From: Streptomyces sp. ML-6
Lineage (GTDB): Bacteria; Actinomycetota; Actinomycetes; Streptomycetales; Streptomycetaceae
Reading direction: 5' to 3'
NCBI RefSeq assembly: GCF_030116705.1
Contig: NZ_JAOTIK010000001.1
Coordinates: 5,794,501 to 5,858,500, forward strand
Length of the DNA stretch: 64,000 nucleotides
The position numbers were made by a program, and so were the translations under genes. Under the pieces are notes generated by a model. The model was not told where the DNA came from. It did not search any database and was given only the letters and a program-made list of their open reading frames with translations. Below are positions 28,143-35,856 of this stretch, one piece after another. Numbering within the stretch: position 1 is the first letter of the stretch; every line of letters begins with the position of its first letter.

Positions 28143-28248
28143 TTTCCATGTTCCGGCGCCTTCTCCCGGAGTCTTGTTCCCAGAGCCCTGTCCCGGCGTC
28201 TTGTGCCGGAACCTTTCGGAGGGGCCCGGAAGGCTCCGGGACCGGAGA

Positions 28249-28971
28249 TCAGATTTCCACGAGCACCTGGTCCAGCGACTTGCGCACCAGGTCCGGCACC
28301 TGGCAGTCCTCGGCCGGATACCCGACCGGGATCACCGCGAACGCCTTCTCGTTCTCCGGGCGGCCGAGCACCTCGCGCAGGAACCGCATCGGGCTCGGGG
28401 TGTGGACCAGCGCCGCCAGACCTGCCAGGTGCAGGGCGGTCAGCAGCATCCCGACGGCGATCCCGACCGACTCGTCGACGTAGTAGTGCTTGTGCTTCGT
28501 GCCGTCCTCGCCCACCCAGTACCTCTGCTGGAACACCACGACCAGGGCCGGGGCGTCCGTCATGTGGGCCTTGACGGCGTCCGTGCCCAGCGGGCGCAGC
28601 GCCGCCAGCCACTCCTCGCCGAGCCGCCCGTCGTAACTGATCCGCTCCTCGTGCTCGGCCGCCTCCCGGATGCGCCGCCGCACCTCGGGGTCCTTGACCA
28701 GGACGAAGGTCCACGGCTGCTGGTGCGCCCCGGACGGGGCGGTCGCGGCGCAGGCGATCGCGTCCCGGACGACCTGCTCGGGCACGGGATCGGACGAGAA
28801 CCGGCGTACGGTCCTGCGCCCGTCCATCCGCAGGCGCAGACGGGCGGCGCGCGCGAGCGACTCGTCGGCCGCGATCCGCTCGGGGCGGTAGGGGACCGGC
28901 CGGTAGGGCTCGCCGTGGACGGGCGTCCACCGCGGGGGCACGGGTACGGGTGTGGCTGTGGTGTCGGACAT
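28249..28971 (-). CDS. Nitroreductase-family FMN oxidoreductase
   Basis: A 240-residue flavoprotein of the nitroreductase superfamily. The FMN-binding RRTVRRFSSDPVPEQVVRDAI segment and ATAPSGAHQQPWTFVLVKD loop are characteristic. The later segments VGIAVGMLLTALHLAGLAAL and VIPVGYPAEDCQVP resemble the iodotyrosine-deiodinase/BluB-like subgroup, where NAD(P)H-reduced FMN reduces or dehalogenates small aromatics. The substrate is not evident. The start ATG 28971 is followed by a Pro-rich stretch. The gene is a single unit, convergent with pruA and followed on the same strand by the terminator pair. Confidence 0.87.
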   Translation of the reverse strand: MSDTTATPVPVPPRWTPVHGEPYRPVPYRPERIAADESLARAARLRLRMDGRRTVRRFSSDPVPEQVVRDAIACAATAPSGAHQQPWTFVLVKDPEVRRRIREAAEHEERISYDGRLGEEWLAALRPLGTDAVKAHMTDAPALVVVFQQRYWVGEDGTKHKHYYVDESVGIAVGMLLTALHLAGLAALVHTPSPMRFLREVLGRPENEKAFAVIPVGYPAEDCQVPDLVRKSLDQVLVEI

Positions 28972-29052
28972 GCGGGCAGTGTGCCGGGCGGAGGCAGGTC
29001 CGGACCAGGGTTTCGCCGGACAGAACCGGCGCGGCCGTCGGTCAGTGTCCGC

Positions 29053-30261
29053 TCAGCCCCAGCCCGTGACGATCAGCGAGAGCCCCGTCGTGAAGCCGCC
29101 GCCCAGCAGGACCAGGTAGCGGCCGTAGTGGCGGCGGTGGCGGCGCATCAGCAGGCCGAAGGCCGCGAAACCGAGGCCGACCGTCAGGGTCCGGGAGCCG
29201 CGGGCCGTCGCCGACGCGGCGAGCCAGTCGGCCGTCGGCACCCCCGCGCGCCCCGCCTCCGCCCCGTACACCTTGAACGGAATGCCGTTCCACGGCTGGT
29301 GGCGCACCGCGGACGCGCCCTCCAGGGCGAGTGCGTGACGCACCTCGGCCCGCATCCGGTCCGTGGTCAGCGGCGCGGGCAACTGCACACCGGCCGAGGC
29401 CAGTTGGAGGGCGAGCAGGCCACCGGCCAGGCTCCCGGCCAGGGCGCCCAGCGACAGCCTGAGCGCCGCCCCCGGCACCGCCACGCAGACCGCGCCCAGC
29501 AGCAGCTCCGGCATCAGCGGCCAGCTCAGCGCCTCCGCCAGCGCCCACAGGAACGCCAGCGGGACGCCCCACCGCGAGGCGGCGACCGCCGCCACCCGGC
29601 GCCGCGTCGCGGAGTCCCGCAGCGGCTCGGCGACCGTACGCCGGTGCAGCGCCACCACCGCCTCGCGGGCCTCCCGCGGGCCGGCCGCCGGCGGCAGCGG
29701 ATCACCGATCGCCACCCGCACCAGCGCCGGGCGCAGCCTGCCGTGCTTCGGCAGCAGCCGGTCCGTGCCCGCGATCCCCACCGGCACCACCGGGACGCCC
29801 GCCCGCTCGGCCAGCACCAGCGCGCCCCGGTGGAAGGAGCCCGGCTCGCCGTCCCGGCCCCGGGTGCCTTCCGGGAACAGGACGACCGCCCGGCCCGCGC
29901 GGAGCTCGTCCGCCATGGCCAGCAGGTCGTCCATGCCGCCGCCGCGGCGCCGGACCGGGAACCCGGCGGCGAGCCTGCGGCAGATCCGGCGCCGCCACGG
30001 CGAGGCGAACCAGTAGTCCGCCGCCGCCCCGATCGCCGGGGTGTGCCGGGCGTCGAGCGCGGCGAGGAGCGCCGCCGTGTCGGCGTGCGAGGAGTGGTTG
30101 GCGACGACGACACAGCCGCCGCGGGGCAGCCGGCCGCGCCGCTCCACCCCACCGGTGAGGCTGAGGACGCCCCACCACAGTCCGCGCCGGAGCGCGGCGG
30201 AGAACCGGCCACGGACGGGCGGCGCGATCCGGTCGCGGACGCGGGGAAGGGTGGAGGTCAT
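29053..30261 (-). CDS. 1-acyl-glycerol-3-phosphate acyltransferase with membrane C-terminal domain
   Basis: A 402-residue membrane-bound acyltransferase. The PlsC domain is complete: H56-x4-D61 (NHSSHAD), the FPEGTRG motif at 129-135 and the later VPVVPVGIAGTDRLL. It should transfer an acyl chain to lysophosphatidic acid or a related acceptor. The remaining ~200 residues form a hydrophobic domain absent from minimal PlsC enzymes. The start overlaps the stop of the upstream cytidylyltransferase gene (ATGA), so the two are translationally coupled. It is the last gene of a three-gene lipid operon. Confidence 0.87.
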   Translation of the reverse strand: MTSTLPRVRDRIAPPVRGRFSAALRRGLWWGVLSLTGGVERRGRLPRGGCVVVANHSSHADTAALLAALDARHTPAIGAAADYWFASPWRRRICRRLAAGFPVRRRGGGMDDLLAMADELRAGRAVVLFPEGTRGRDGEPGSFHRGALVLAERAGVPVVPVGIAGTDRLLPKHGRLRPALVRVAIGDPLPPAAGPREAREAVVALHRRTVAEPLRDSATRRRVAAVAASRWGVPLAFLWALAEALSWPLMPELLLGAVCVAVPGAALRLSLGALAGSLAGGLLALQLASAGVQLPAPLTTDRMRAEVRHALALEGASAVRHQPWNGIPFKVYGAEAGRAGVPTADWLAASATARGSRTLTVGLGFAAFGLLMRRHRRHYGRYLVLLGGGFTTGLSLIVTGWG

Positions 30262-31118
30262 GTCATCACCATCGCCAGGAGGAGAGCCACCAGCAGGGAG
30301 TCGATCCGGTCGAGGAGGCCGCCGAAGCCGGGCAGCCAGTCGCCCGCGTCCTTCACCCCCGACTCGCGCTTGACCATCGATTCGAGGAGGTCGCCGAGGA
30401 CGCAGCCGCCGAGCACCGCGGCCCACAGCGGGAACGTGAACGCGCCGAGCACGAGCAGCGGCAGGGCCGTGGCCACCGCCGCGCCGAGCACGCCCGCCCA
30501 GGTCTTGTTGGGGGAGAGCGGCGAGAGCGGCCGGGCGAGCGGACCGCGGCGTCCCAGCGCCGTGCCGCCGCACCAGGCGCCGACGTCGCCGAGCGCCACC
30601 GCGAGCCCCACCGCGACACCGGTCTCGCCGAGCGTCACCAGACCGGTCAGGGCGACCGGGATCCACAGCAGCCCGAAGGCGGTGCGGGCGGTGCGGGTGA
30701 AGCCGGTCCGGTCGTCCCCGGCCAGCACCGGCGGAAGCGCGGCCGCGACCAGCAGCAGCGCCGCCGCCCGCACGTCGAGGACCTCCGGCCCCAGCCACGC
30801 CAGCGCGGGAAGCACCACCGAGGCCGCCACCAGCACCGCGAGGTCGCCGCGCCGCAGCCCCGCCATCCGGGCGAACTCGCCCGCCGCGACCACCCCGAGC
30901 CCGGCGGCCAGCACGAACGTGCCGCCACCGCCCAGGAAGTACGCCCCCAGGAAGACCGGCGCCACCAGGGCCCAGGTGCGCCACCGCTTGCGCAGCTCGG
31001 CCCGCATCCGGACCTTCGACGGCAGTACCGCGACGGCGACCCCGCCCGCCCCCAGCACCCCCGCGACCAGCGGCACGGCCCGCGCCGCCGCCTCCTCGGC
31101 GATCAGTACGGCGCTCAT
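30258..31118 (-). CDS. Phosphatidate cytidylyltransferase (CdsA-type)
   Basis: A 286-residue polytopic membrane protein that makes CDP-diacylglycerol from phosphatidate and CTP. The family signature near the C-terminus is clear: SMVKRESGVKDAGDWLPGFG followed by GLLDRIDS. One signature residue differs: the usual His before the Gly-Gly pair is Phe here (PGFGG for PxHGG). About eight helices precede it. It overlaps the genes on both sides by 4 bases (ATGA), indicating a tightly coupled operon. It may be a second copy serving a dedicated lipid rather than the housekeeping CdsA. Confidence 0.87.
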   Translation of the reverse strand: MSAVLIAEEAAARAVPLVAGVLGAGGVAVAVLPSKVRMRAELRKRWRTWALVAPVFLGAYFLGGGGTFVLAAGLGVVAAGEFARMAGLRRGDLAVLVAASVVLPALAWLGPEVLDVRAAALLLVAAALPPVLAGDDRTGFTRTARTAFGLLWIPVALTGLVTLGETGVAVGLAVALGDVGAWCGGTALGRRGPLARPLSPLSPNKTWAGVLGAAVATALPLLVLGAFTFPLWAAVLGGCVLGDLLESMVKRESGVKDAGDWLPGFGGLLDRIDSLLVALLLAMVMT

Positions 31119-31687
31119 GCCAACTCCCGCCACAGACCTGCCAGCCGGAGCACCGCGGTCAGCAGCGAACCGGCGGCGATCACGATCAGGACGGGCACGG
31201 CCCAGCCGCTCGCCGCGGCGACCACCACCAGCAGACAGCGCTCGGTCTTGCCGACCGGGCCGCCGTTGCGCCGGGGCGTGCCCGCCGCGGCACCGGCCAG
31301 CGACACCCAGGACGGCAGCGTCGCCGCGAGCCCGGCCACCGCCACCAGCCACAGCGGGGCGAGCGTCAGGAACCCGGCCAGCACGACCAGGTCCGCCACC
31401 CGGTCCCCGAGCTCGTTGAGCACCGCGCCGCGCCTGGTCGTCCGGCCCGTGTCGCGGGCCAGCGCGCCGTCCAGGTTGGCGAAGGCGAGCCGGGCCGCGA
31501 GGAGCACGGCGACCGGCAGGGCCGCGGGGCCGGCGGGCAGCAGGGCCAGCGCGGCGGCGGCACCGGCGGCCGAGACCACCCCGGCCGCGGTGAGGGCGTC
31601 GGGCGACACCCCCCGACGGGCAAGCGAGGCGCGGGCACCGGAGAGCCGGTCCGCGTACCAGGGCTTGAGAGCGTAGAGGCCGTTCAT
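31115..31687 (-). CDS. CDP-alcohol phosphatidyltransferase family protein
   Basis: A 190-residue membrane enzyme that joins an alcohol to a CDP-lipid. The signature runs from D73-G-x2-A-R78, through x8, to Gly87-x3-Asn91-x3-Asp95. The third Asp of the consensus is Asn91 here, an unusual change at a metal site; a further Asp99 follows. It has five to six helices. ATG 31687 is chosen because GAGGG lies 8 bases upstream and it begins MNGLYALKPWYA; GTG 31711 is possible. It is the first gene of the operon with CdsA-type and PlsC-type enzymes, so together they could make one phospholipid from acyl-CoA onward. The alcohol is unknown. Confidence 0.85.
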   Translation of the reverse strand: MNGLYALKPWYADRLSGARASLARRGVSPDALTAAGVVSAAGAAAALALLPAGPAALPVAVLLAARLAFANLDGALARDTGRTTRRGAVLNELGDRVADLVVLAGFLTLAPLWLVAVAGLAATLPSWVSLAGAAAGTPRRNGGPVGKTERCLLVVVAAASGWAVPVLIVIAAGSLLTAVLRLAGLWRELA

Positions 31688-32143
31688 GGCTTCAACCCTC
31701 GTGCGAAGCACAATCGTTCGACACGTGGTGAGTACTCAAATACGACTGAGTACCTGGGGGCGTGCGCCCGGGCATTCGGGCGGAGGGTGTGACCCTCCTC
31801 GCACCTGTGTCCTGGTCGACCGCCTCACCCCCTCCGACCAGGGGCGATGGGCTGACGTACGGCCTCTGGCCGGGCGATCGGGGGCGGTTCGGCGCACACC
31901 TCCGTCTCAGATAGTAGGAAGTCCGAGTAATTGTGGAGACAGACCGGCCGGGCTGCCCTAGCTTTGTAGGAGCCGAACGTCTCGCTGGAACCAGCGACTG
32001 GCGGTCCTGAGCTCGCGCCCCGTGCAGGCAATCCCTGCGGCGCCCGCCTCCGCCCCTTCCGGCACCTCGAAATCCTGATCTCGACATCACCCTCACGATT
32101 TTTCGATCTCGAAATCCTCGCGATCTCAAGGAGTCGATCCACC
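31688..32143. other. Long divergent intergenic region with repeats
   Basis: 456 bp between the lipid operon and a 42-residue gene. It is less GC-rich than its surroundings. It contains TGAGTACT/TGAGTAC direct repeats (around 31729-31755), a CGCTGG-AA-CCAGCG hairpin near 31983-31996, and two copies of CTCGAAATCCT in the last 80 bp before the small gene. It probably carries promoters in both directions and a long 5' leader. No further gene was recognised. Confidence 0.4.
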
Positions 32144-32272
32144 ATGGCCGAGACGACCGTCCGCCGCGTCCGCCGTACCCACCGCCCGACCGAGTCGGAG
32201 CGCCGGAACGCCGCCGCCGCCCTGCAGCGCGCCCTCGACCGCCGGGACAACGGCGGTTCCACGGGGCACTGA
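32144..32272 (+). CDS. Small basic protein of 42 residues
   Basis: An open frame of 42 codons starting at ATG 32144, with AAGGAG 10 bases upstream. The sequence is strongly basic and probably helical (TVRRVRRTHRPTESERRNAA, then a helix ALQRALDRRD, ending GGSTGH). Third codon positions are almost all G or C, as in real genes here. I recall near-identical short proteins annotated as hypothetical across Streptomyces at this position before leuB. A terminator-like structure follows at 32326-32362. The function is unknown; its size and charge would allow binding to nucleic acid or to a partner protein. Confidence 0.65.
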   Translation: MAETTVRRVRRTHRPTESERRNAAAALQRALDRRDNGGSTGH

Positions 32273-32325
32273 CACCGCCTTCCGGCGCCGGTCCGGCAGG
32301 ACCGGCCGTCGAGCGCCACCACCGA

Positions 32326-32362
32326 CCGACCGGCCTCGGGGGCCGGTCGGCTCCCGAGGCCG
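32326..32362 (+). terminator. Overlapping, mutually exclusive hairpins after the small gene
   Basis: CCGACCGGCC (32326-32335) pairs perfectly with GGCCGGTCGG (32341-32350). CGGCCTCGGG (32331-32340) pairs perfectly with CCCGAGGCCG (32353-32362). The two stems share bases and cannot form together. Confidence 0.6.
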
Positions 32363-32510
32363 GCCGCGTTTGCGGGCCGGCCTACGGACGTCAGGTGCCG
32401 ACCGGGCCGACGCCCCTGTGGAATGGCTGAGCAGTGCACGTACGGCTCTCCGTGCGTCCATATGGCGGACGCCGTATGTCATGAGGTGGGACGAGCAGTA
32501 AGGTGCGGAC

Positions 32511-33551
32511 ATGTCTCGCAGCATCAATCTCGCAGTGATCCCCGGTGACGGAATCGGCCAGGAGGTCGTGGCCCAGGGCCTCAAGGTCCTCAGGGCCGTG
32601 CTTCCGCAGGATGTGAAGCTGGAGACCAAGGAGTACGACCTTGGTGCCCGGCGCTGGCACCGCACCGGCGAAACCCTCCCGGACGCGGAGCTCGAAGCCC
32701 TCAAGGAGCACGACGCCATCCTGCTCGGCGCGATCGGTGACCCCTCCGTGCCGTCCGGGGTCCTGGAGCGCGGGCTCCTGCTGAAGCTGCGGTTCGCCTT
32801 CGACCACTTCATCAACCTGAGGCCGTCGAAGCTCTTCCCGAACACCGCGACCCCGCTGGCCGGCCGCCCGGACATCGACTTCGTCGTCGTCCGCGAGGGC
32901 ACCGAGGGCCCCTACACGGGCAACGGCGGCTCGCTGCGCACCGGCACCCCGGCCGAGATCGCCACCGAGGTCAGCGTCAACACCGCGTACGGCGTCGAGC
33001 GCGTCGTCCGGGACGCGTTCGAGCGGGCGAACGCCCGCCCCCGCAAGAAGCTGACGCTGGTGCACAAGAACAACGTCCTGGTGTACGCGGGCCACATGTG
33101 GAAGAACATCTTCGACCGCGTCGCGACCGAATACCCCGAGGTCACCACGGACTACCTGCACGTCGACGCGGCGACGATCTTCTTCGTCACCCAGCCGGAG
33201 CGCTTCGACGTCATCGTCACCGACAACCTCTTCGGCGACATCCTCACCGACCTCGCCGCCGCCGTGACCGGTGGCATCGGCCTGGCCGCCTCCGGCAACA
33301 TCAACCCGACGGGCGCCTTCCCGTCGATGTTCGAACCGGTCCACGGCTCCGCCCCCGACATCGCGGGGCAGGGCAAGGCCGACCCGACCGCCACGATCCT
33401 CTCCGTCGCCCTCCTGCTGCGCCACCTCGGTCACGAGGCCGAGGCCGTGCGCATCGAGGACGCCGTCTCCGCCGACCTCGCGGAGCGCGACGGTACGGCC
33501 CGCACGACCGAACAGATCGGCGACGCGCTGGCGGTACGCGTAGCGGGCTGA
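32511..33551 (+). CDS. leuB: 3-isopropylmalate dehydrogenase
   Basis: A 346-residue NAD-dependent decarboxylating dehydrogenase that turns 3-isopropylmalate to 2-oxoisocaproate in leucine synthesis; in organisms with CimA it can also process 3-methylmalate for isoleucine. Signatures: [34 protein letters not shown], the substrate Lys/Asp in HKNNVL and [23 protein letters not shown], and the adenine-binding [18 protein letters not shown]. This is the actinobacterial type, slightly shorter than the E. coli enzyme. It is followed by a terminator (33573-33601) and then ilvE in its own unit. Confidence 0.95.
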   Translation: MSRSINLAVIPGDGIGQEVVAQGLKVLRAVLPQDVKLETKEYDLGARRWHRTGETLPDAELEALKEHDAILLGAIGDPSVPSGVLERGLLLKLRFAFDHFINLRPSKLFPNTATPLAGRPDIDFVVVREGTEGPYTGNGGSLRTGTPAEIATEVSVNTAYGVERVVRDAFERANARPRKKLTLVHKNNVLVYAGHMWKNIFDRVATEYPEVTTDYLHVDAATIFFVTQPERFDVIVTDNLFGDILTDLAAAVTGGIGLAASGNINPTGAFPSMFEPVHGSAPDIAGQGKADPTATILSVALLLRHLGHEAEAVRIEDAVSADLAERDGTARTTEQIGDALAVRVAG

Positions 33552-33572
33552 CCCGACGACTTCCCTCACGAG

Positions 33573-33601
33573 GCCGCCGGGTGGCGACAGCACCCGGCGG
33601 C
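33573..33601 (+). terminator. Terminator of leuB
   Basis: A perfect 11-bp inverted repeat GCCGCCGGGTG/CACCCGGCGGC with a 7-base loop, followed by TTCTCCTGT. Confidence 0.8.
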
Positions 33602-33656
33602 TTCTCCTGTGCGGCGCCGGGTGCCACCATCGACCACTGGACCGCATTCGCGTCAT

Positions 33657-33685
33657 TTCGTGCCAGGCTGCCCCGGAGCGATAAT
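33657..33685 (+). promoter_or_regulatory. Probable ilvE promoter
   Basis: GATAAT (33680-33685) is a close match to the -10 consensus. TTCGTG lies 17 bp upstream (33657-33662) as a weak -35. It is about 105 bp before the ilvE start and after the leuB terminator. Confidence 0.5.
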
Positions 33686-33791
33686 CGAACGGGGCCGCGA
33701 CTCGTGCTGAAGCTCGGACGTCCTAGTACCTGCCCGGCAGGAGAGGCGTGAGGGCGGTCCCCCACACACGACAGGTGAAGGACACGCACTC

Positions 33792-34880
33792 ATGACGACG
33801 CCCACGATCGAGCTCAAGCCCTCCGCGAACCCGTTGTCCGACGCGGAGCGCGAGGCGCACATGGCCAACCCCGGATTCGGTCGCCGCTTCACCGACCACA
33901 TGGTGACGATCCGGTGGACCGAGGGCCGCGGCTGGCACGACGGCCAGCTCATCCCCTACGGCCCGCTCTCGCTCGACCCCGCGACCACCGTGTTCCACTA
34001 CGCGCAGGAGATCTTCGAGGGCCTCAAGGCCTACCGCCGGCCCGACGGCAGTGTCGCCACGTTCCGCCCCGAGGCCAACGCCCGGCGCTTCCAGGCCTCG
34101 GCACGCCGCCTGGCCATGCCGGAGCTGCCCGTCGAGACCTTCATCGAGGCGTGCGACCTGCTGGTCCGGCAGGACAACGCCTGGGTTCCCCCGCACGGCG
34201 GCGAGGAGTCCCTCTACCTGCGCCCGTTCATGATCGCGACCGAGGTCGGCCTCGGGGTGAAGCCCGCCAACGAGTACCTGTTCGTGGTGATCGCCTCGCC
34301 CGCCGGCGCGTACTTCCCCGGCGGTGTGAAGCCGGTCTCCATCTGGCTCTCCGAGAACCGGGTGCGCGCCGTCCCCGGCGGCGTGGGCGACGCCAAGACC
34401 GGCGGCAACTACGCCGCGTCCCTCCTCGCCCAGGCCGAGGCCAGTGCCAAGGGCTGCGACCAGGTCGCCTACCTCGACGCGGTCGAGCACAAGTGGGTCG
34501 AGGAGCTCGGCGGCATGAACCTGTACTTCGTGTACGGGAACAGGATCGTCACCCCGGCGCTGACCGGCTCCCTGCTCGCCGGCGTCACCCGTGACTCGCT
34601 GCTCCAGGTCGCCCGCGACCTCGGCTACGAGTCCGAGGAGGGCCGCGTCTCCATCGACCAGTGGCGCGCCGACACCGAGAACGGCACCCTCACCGAGGTC
34701 TTCGCCTGCGGCACCGCGGCCGTCATCACCCCCGTCGGCACCGTCAAGTCCGAGGGCGGCGAGTGGACCCAGAGCGGGGGCGAGCCCGGCGAGGTCACGA
34801 TGAAGCTGCGCGAGCGGCTGCTGGACATCCAGCGCGGGGTCGTCGAGGACACCCACGGCTGGATGCACCCGCTCGGCTGA
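33792..34880 (+). CDS. ilvE: Branched-chain amino acid aminotransferase
   Basis: A 362-residue PLP enzyme of fold type IV that performs the last step of Ile, Val and Leu synthesis with glutamate as amino donor, and the first step of their breakdown. The PLP-binding Lys202 lies in [14 protein letters not shown]. Other marks are [40 protein letters not shown] and [18 protein letters not shown] 33792 has GTGAAGGA upstream. The length is usual for the actinobacterial/eukaryotic-like branch. It has a separate transcription unit with a probable promoter at 33657-33685 and a strong terminator at 34981-35016. Confidence 0.95.
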   Translation: MTTPTIELKPSANPLSDAEREAHMANPGFGRRFTDHMVTIRWTEGRGWHDGQLIPYGPLSLDPATTVFHYAQEIFEGLKAYRRPDGSVATFRPEANARRFQASARRLAMPELPVETFIEACDLLVRQDNAWVPPHGGEESLYLRPFMIATEVGLGVKPANEYLFVVIASPAGAYFPGGVKPVSIWLSENRVRAVPGGVGDAKTGGNYAASLLAQAEASAKGCDQVAYLDAVEHKWVEELGGMNLYFVYGNRIVTPALTGSLLAGVTRDSLLQVARDLGYESEEGRVSIDQWRADTENGTLTEVFACGTAAVITPVGTVKSEGGEWTQSGGEPGEVTMKLRERLLDIQRGVVEDTHGWMHPLG

Positions 34881-34980
34881 GGAAGCCCGAGGGCCCGGCC
34901 GTCCGGCCGGAGCCGCGCGACGCACCTGCGCAGGGCCGCGTACGACGCCCGCGCGCGGAGCCGCGCACGACACACACGCA

Positions 34981-35016
34981 CAGGGCCGCGCCCGGCCGTC
35001 GCCGGGCGCGGCCCTG
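34981..35016 (+). terminator. Strong 16-bp hairpin after ilvE
   Basis: CAGGGCCGCGCCCGGC (34981-34996) pairs perfectly with 35001-35016, with a 4-base loop. Upstream, 34908-34990 contains two imperfect copies of a CGGAGCCGCGC...AGGGCCGCG unit. Confidence 0.8.
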
Positions 35017-35116
35017 CGCGTTCCCGGGGCTCCTGGGGCGCCGGAGGGCCGGGAGCGGCGGCCCCGTGGCCGGGGCGGGCGGCGTCCGGCTGTGACGGGG
35101 GCGACACCCGTCCTTG

Positions 35117-35157
35117 TTTGAGCATCACTCTAACCCCAGGTTAGAGTGCTGCTCAAA
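35117..35157. promoter_or_regulatory. 41-bp dyad operator overlapping the urease-cluster promoter
   Basis: TTTGAGCATCACTCTAAC (35117-35134) is the inverted repeat of 35140-35157 with one mismatch and a 5-base centre. Within it lie TTGAGC (35118-35123) and TAGAGT (35142-35147), separated by 18 bp, a good -35/-10 pair. A repressor binding this dyad would cover the promoter. It is AT-rich in a GC-rich setting, 18 bp before the ureAB start. The TetR gene at 38578 in the same cluster is the natural candidate. Confidence 0.7.
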
Positions 35158-35175
35158 ACCGGGAGGTACGGAGAC

Positions 35176-35856
35176 GTGCGACTGACCCCTACGGAACGCG
35201 ACCGGCTGCTGCTCTTCGGCGCGGCCGAACTGGCCCGGGCCCGCCGCGCCCGGGGGCTGAGACTCAATGTCCCCGAGGCGACCGCGCTGATCGCGGACAC
35301 GGTCTGCGAGGCCGCCCGGGACGGGCTCCGGCTGGCGGAGGCCATCGAGGCCGCCCGCTCGGTGCTCGGCCCCGACGACGTGCTGCCCGGCGTGGCCGAC
35401 GTCGTCACCGAGGTCCACGTGGAGGCCGTCTTCGACGACGGCTCGCGGCTCGCCGTGGTCCCCGCCCCGCTGGGCGGGAGCCTCGGCGACCGGGCGCCCG
35501 GGGCCGTCCTCCCCGGACCCGCCGGGCCCGGGCCGGAACCCGCCGTACGGCTGGAGGTCCGCAACACCGCGACCGTGCCGGTCTCCGTGACCTCGCACTA
35601 CCACTTCTTCGAGGCCAACCCGCGGCTCGACTTCGACCGCTCGGCCGCGTACGGGATGCGGCTGTGCGTCCCTGCCGGGTCCTCCGTCCGCTTCGGGCCG
35701 GGGGAGTCGGTCGAGGTGGGGCTCGTGCCCATCGGCGGGGACCGGATCGCGATCGGCTTCGCCGGGCTGGTCGACGGCCCGCTCGACGCGCCCGGCGCGC
35801 GGGAAGAGGCCCTGCGGCGCGCCGCGGCCTGCGGATACCTGGGAGCAGGACGATGA
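35176..35856 (+). CDS. ureAB: Fused urease gamma/beta subunit (divergent urease)
   Basis: 226 residues. The first ~100 match urease gamma (RLTPTERDRLLLFGAAELAR, then LRLNVPEATALIADTVCEAARDG). After a Pro/Gly linker the rest matches urease beta (NTATVPVSVTSHYHFFEANPRLDFDR, then GMRLCVPAGSSVRFGPGE). Gamma-beta fusions are normal in some ureases (for example Helicobacter). GTG 35176 has GGAGG upstream and gives the standard RLTPTERD start. It overlaps ureC by 4 bases. The subunits scaffold the nickel-containing UreC. The accessory genes ureD, E, F and G are absent here. Confidence 0.9.
   Translation: MRLTPTERDRLLLFGAAELARARRARGLRLNVPEATALIADTVCEAARDGLRLAEAIEAARSVLGPDDVLPGVADVVTEVHVEAVFDDGSRLAVVPAPLGGSLGDRAPGAVLPGPAGPGPEPAVRLEVRNTATVPVSVTSHYHFFEANPRLDFDRSAAYGMRLCVPAGSSVRFGPGESVEVGLVPIGGDRIAIGFAGLVDGPLDAPGAREEALRRAAACGYLGAGR

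Noticed and set aside
35176..35856. Gamma-beta urease fusion as a frameshift or assembly error
   Set aside because: The linker is in frame, codon use is continuous, and such fusions are known in other ureases.
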